From Combretum micranthum (taxonomy: Eukaryota > Streptophyta > Magnoliopsida > Myrtales > Combretaceae), in assembly GCA_024138025.1 (NCBI GenBank), contig JAMXBD010000237.1, positions 1,178,001 through 1,242,000 on the forward strand: a stretch of 64,000 bases of DNA, written 5' to 3'. Every line of letters starts with the position of its first letter. Positions within the stretch are counted from its first letter, which is position 1. The notes under the pieces were generated by a model that did not search any database, was not told where the DNA came from, and was given only the letters and a program-made list of their open reading frames with translations. Below, one piece after another: positions 62,641-64,000 of this stretch. Made by a program: the position numbers and the translations under genes.

Positions 62641-63529
62641 TCTTTTAGTTTTAGTAATTGTTATATGTAAGACTAAGATTATATTTTGATCTTGGAGATT
62701 ATTGGGGGAATGCCCCTAAGATAATGTAAAGATTATATTTTTATGATTTCGAGGATGAATGTTTAATTAGATTCTTGTATGCCATATGTACTTTCTCGAA
62801 CTAGACATCCTATTAGTGTCTCCCATTATTGTGAAGTATGCCTTAGATATGATATCGAGGCTTTCACATGACTAAGGGAATCATTCCTAAGCATTAATGC
62901 TGTACGTGGTGGGCTACCACATTTAGGGTACCCTTTAGGCCTGATAGCTTTTGGTCTCTCAAAAGAATAAAGTCTAACCCCGCTATTAACTATACCAAAC
63001 TCTTATTCATATAAAAACAAATGATGAGCTAAAAAGAAGTGAACAAAAACCCATCTAGAGGAAATAGGAAAAGATGGAGGCTAAAACCTCCCCCTCTAAA
63101 GGCTTAAAGAATTTTAGAGAGATTTAAAATAAAAGGAGAAGATCCAGGGCAAAGATGGTGCAAACTACTTTCACTCTTGATTATTATGCTTAGAGAAGTG
63201 CTTGAAGGGCTTATACATTTGCTAATAGGTAGTGAAGTGTAACTAGGTCTCTTTTGCTATTGTTTGACTTTAGTTATATATTATGACTTTGGAATCTGTT
63301 GTTAAATGGTAAGGGTAAAGTTTGACTTATCTGGATTAGCCTTTGCATTTTAGCTATAATATGCTATTTACATTTACATGGTAGCTTTGAGCAGTAGGCA
63401 AAAAATGAGTTGCTATGATATGAATGAATTAATGAATGTTATGGAAACTTCATATCTGTGGAAAATTTGAGTATATTTAATGATAGCTTTTCTTTGTCCT
63501 TAGTCGTTTGCTTGAGGACAAGCAAACAG
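62641..63529 (+). other. Probable 3' internal region of an LTR element (no domain seen)
   Basis: No open frame or motif is recognised. It directly precedes a polypurine tract and LTR, so it should be the untranslated 3' part of that element's internal region. Confidence 0.35.
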
Positions 63530-63545
63530 TTAAGTGTGGGAAGTT
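63530..63545 (+). other. Polypurine tract
   Basis: TTAAGTGTGGGAAGTT after GAGGACAAGCAAACAG. 'GAGGACAAGCAAA...TTAAGTGTGGGG' is a well-known conserved end of Athila/Tat-type internal regions, where plus-strand DNA synthesis starts. Confidence 0.75.
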
Positions 63546-64000
63546 TGATAAGTGTCCTAAGACCTTTTATAATTATATCGTATCAATCATATTTTTATAT
63601 AATATTTTGTTGATTTATTAAAGAAAAGGATACTTATTGAATGAATTATTCATTTCAGGAATAAATGAGAAGCAATTGACTTTTTCTAAGGATTAATGAT
63701 GAAACGAGTGAAGATTTGATGATGTTTAGAGCTTTTATTGAAAAGTCAAAAGTACACTACAAAGAATATACAACCGGTGTAAATTTAATTGAGCACCAGG
63801 TGGGGAAAATGATGGATTTCTAGTATATACGACCCATGTATGCAGGTAGTGTATGTCAGGATAGTATACGAATTGAACGAAAATTTTTTAGTTATGTTCT
63901 AGGTGTACATGACTTACCTACACAAGCATGTAAGGGGGTTTGTGTACGTTTGATATTCTATATAGATGCACTCTGTTTTAGTTTTTTGAGAATAAGAACC
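63546..64000 (+). mobile_element. Athila/Tat-like 3' LTR, cut by window end
   Basis: Starts TGATAAGTGTCC right after the polypurine tract. The first 450 bp match, in reverse orientation, the LTR at 57235-60500 without its nested insertion (63600-63960 with 58525-58190). It includes the word array ATACGACCCATG / GTGTACATGACTTACC. The element's body lies to the left but is mostly lost or unrecognisable. Confidence 0.75.

Noticed and set aside
1..64000. CRISPR array, bacterial operon or organelle insertion
   Set aside because: No regular repeat-spacer structure; the regular repeats found (20, 30, 62, 191 bp) are contiguous tandems. No rRNA, organelle gene or prokaryotic gene layout is visible.

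Overview
The window is nuclear DNA of a flowering plant, probably a eudicot. It is strongly AT-rich, full of nested LTR retrotransposons and small DNA transposons, and has genes split by AT-rich GT-AG introns. I see no bacterial, viral or organellar organisation. The species cannot be named from the sequence.

I can support one intact host gene: a seven-exon class I terpene synthase (TPS-a-like, probably a cytosolic sesquiterpene synthase) at 28032-33011 on the + strand. Joining the exons gives an uninterrupted 566-residue reading frame. The N-terminal R-x9-W region, RDR, DDxxD and NSE/DTE motifs all sit where the family expects them.

Downstream of the gene (33569-42757) lies a block that also occurs at 4650-13895, about 29 kb to the left. 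Without later insertions both copies are about 6.6 kb. Copy 1 was later hit by a solo LTR (10681-13235) that itself holds a 702-bp hAT-type MITE with a perfect 8-bp target duplication. Copy 2 differs by an inversion of about 0.8 kb (35021-36648), an 855-bp hAT-like element inside it, and a 1735-bp solo LTR (38408-40142) with a 5-bp target duplication. Copy 2 starts about 560 bp after the terpene synthase stop, so a terpene synthase paralogue may lie left of position 1.

Layout: 1-4649 LTR-type repeat family A; 4650-13895 duplicated block copy 1; 13896-16677 second family A copy; 16678-18900 T-rich DNA with a TATA motif and a degenerate minisatellite; 18900-23358 plus-strand LTR-type repeats; 23359-27716 mostly unassigned DNA with a SINE-like element and a tiny poly-A insertion; 27717-33191 terpene synthase locus; 33569-42757 block copy 2; 42858-48974 family C LTR split by a decayed Ale-like Ty1/copia element; 48975-51540 spacer with a Mutator-like MITE; 51541-53374 family C LTR with an 11 x 20-bp minisatellite; 53375-57234 retroelement debris, including a decayed minus-strand zinc-knuckle frame next to a tRNA-Asp-type primer-binding site; 57235-62137 stacked LTRs with two solo LTRs proven by perfect 5-bp target duplications; 62143-64000 further LTR fragments, ending with a polypurine tract and an LTR cut by the window end.

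The elements do not form a working system together. Their nesting records the history of a terpene synthase locus. The least explained feature is that several LTR families carry, in otherwise AT-rich DNA, a small GC-richer array of one short word repeated with variations, a different word in each family.
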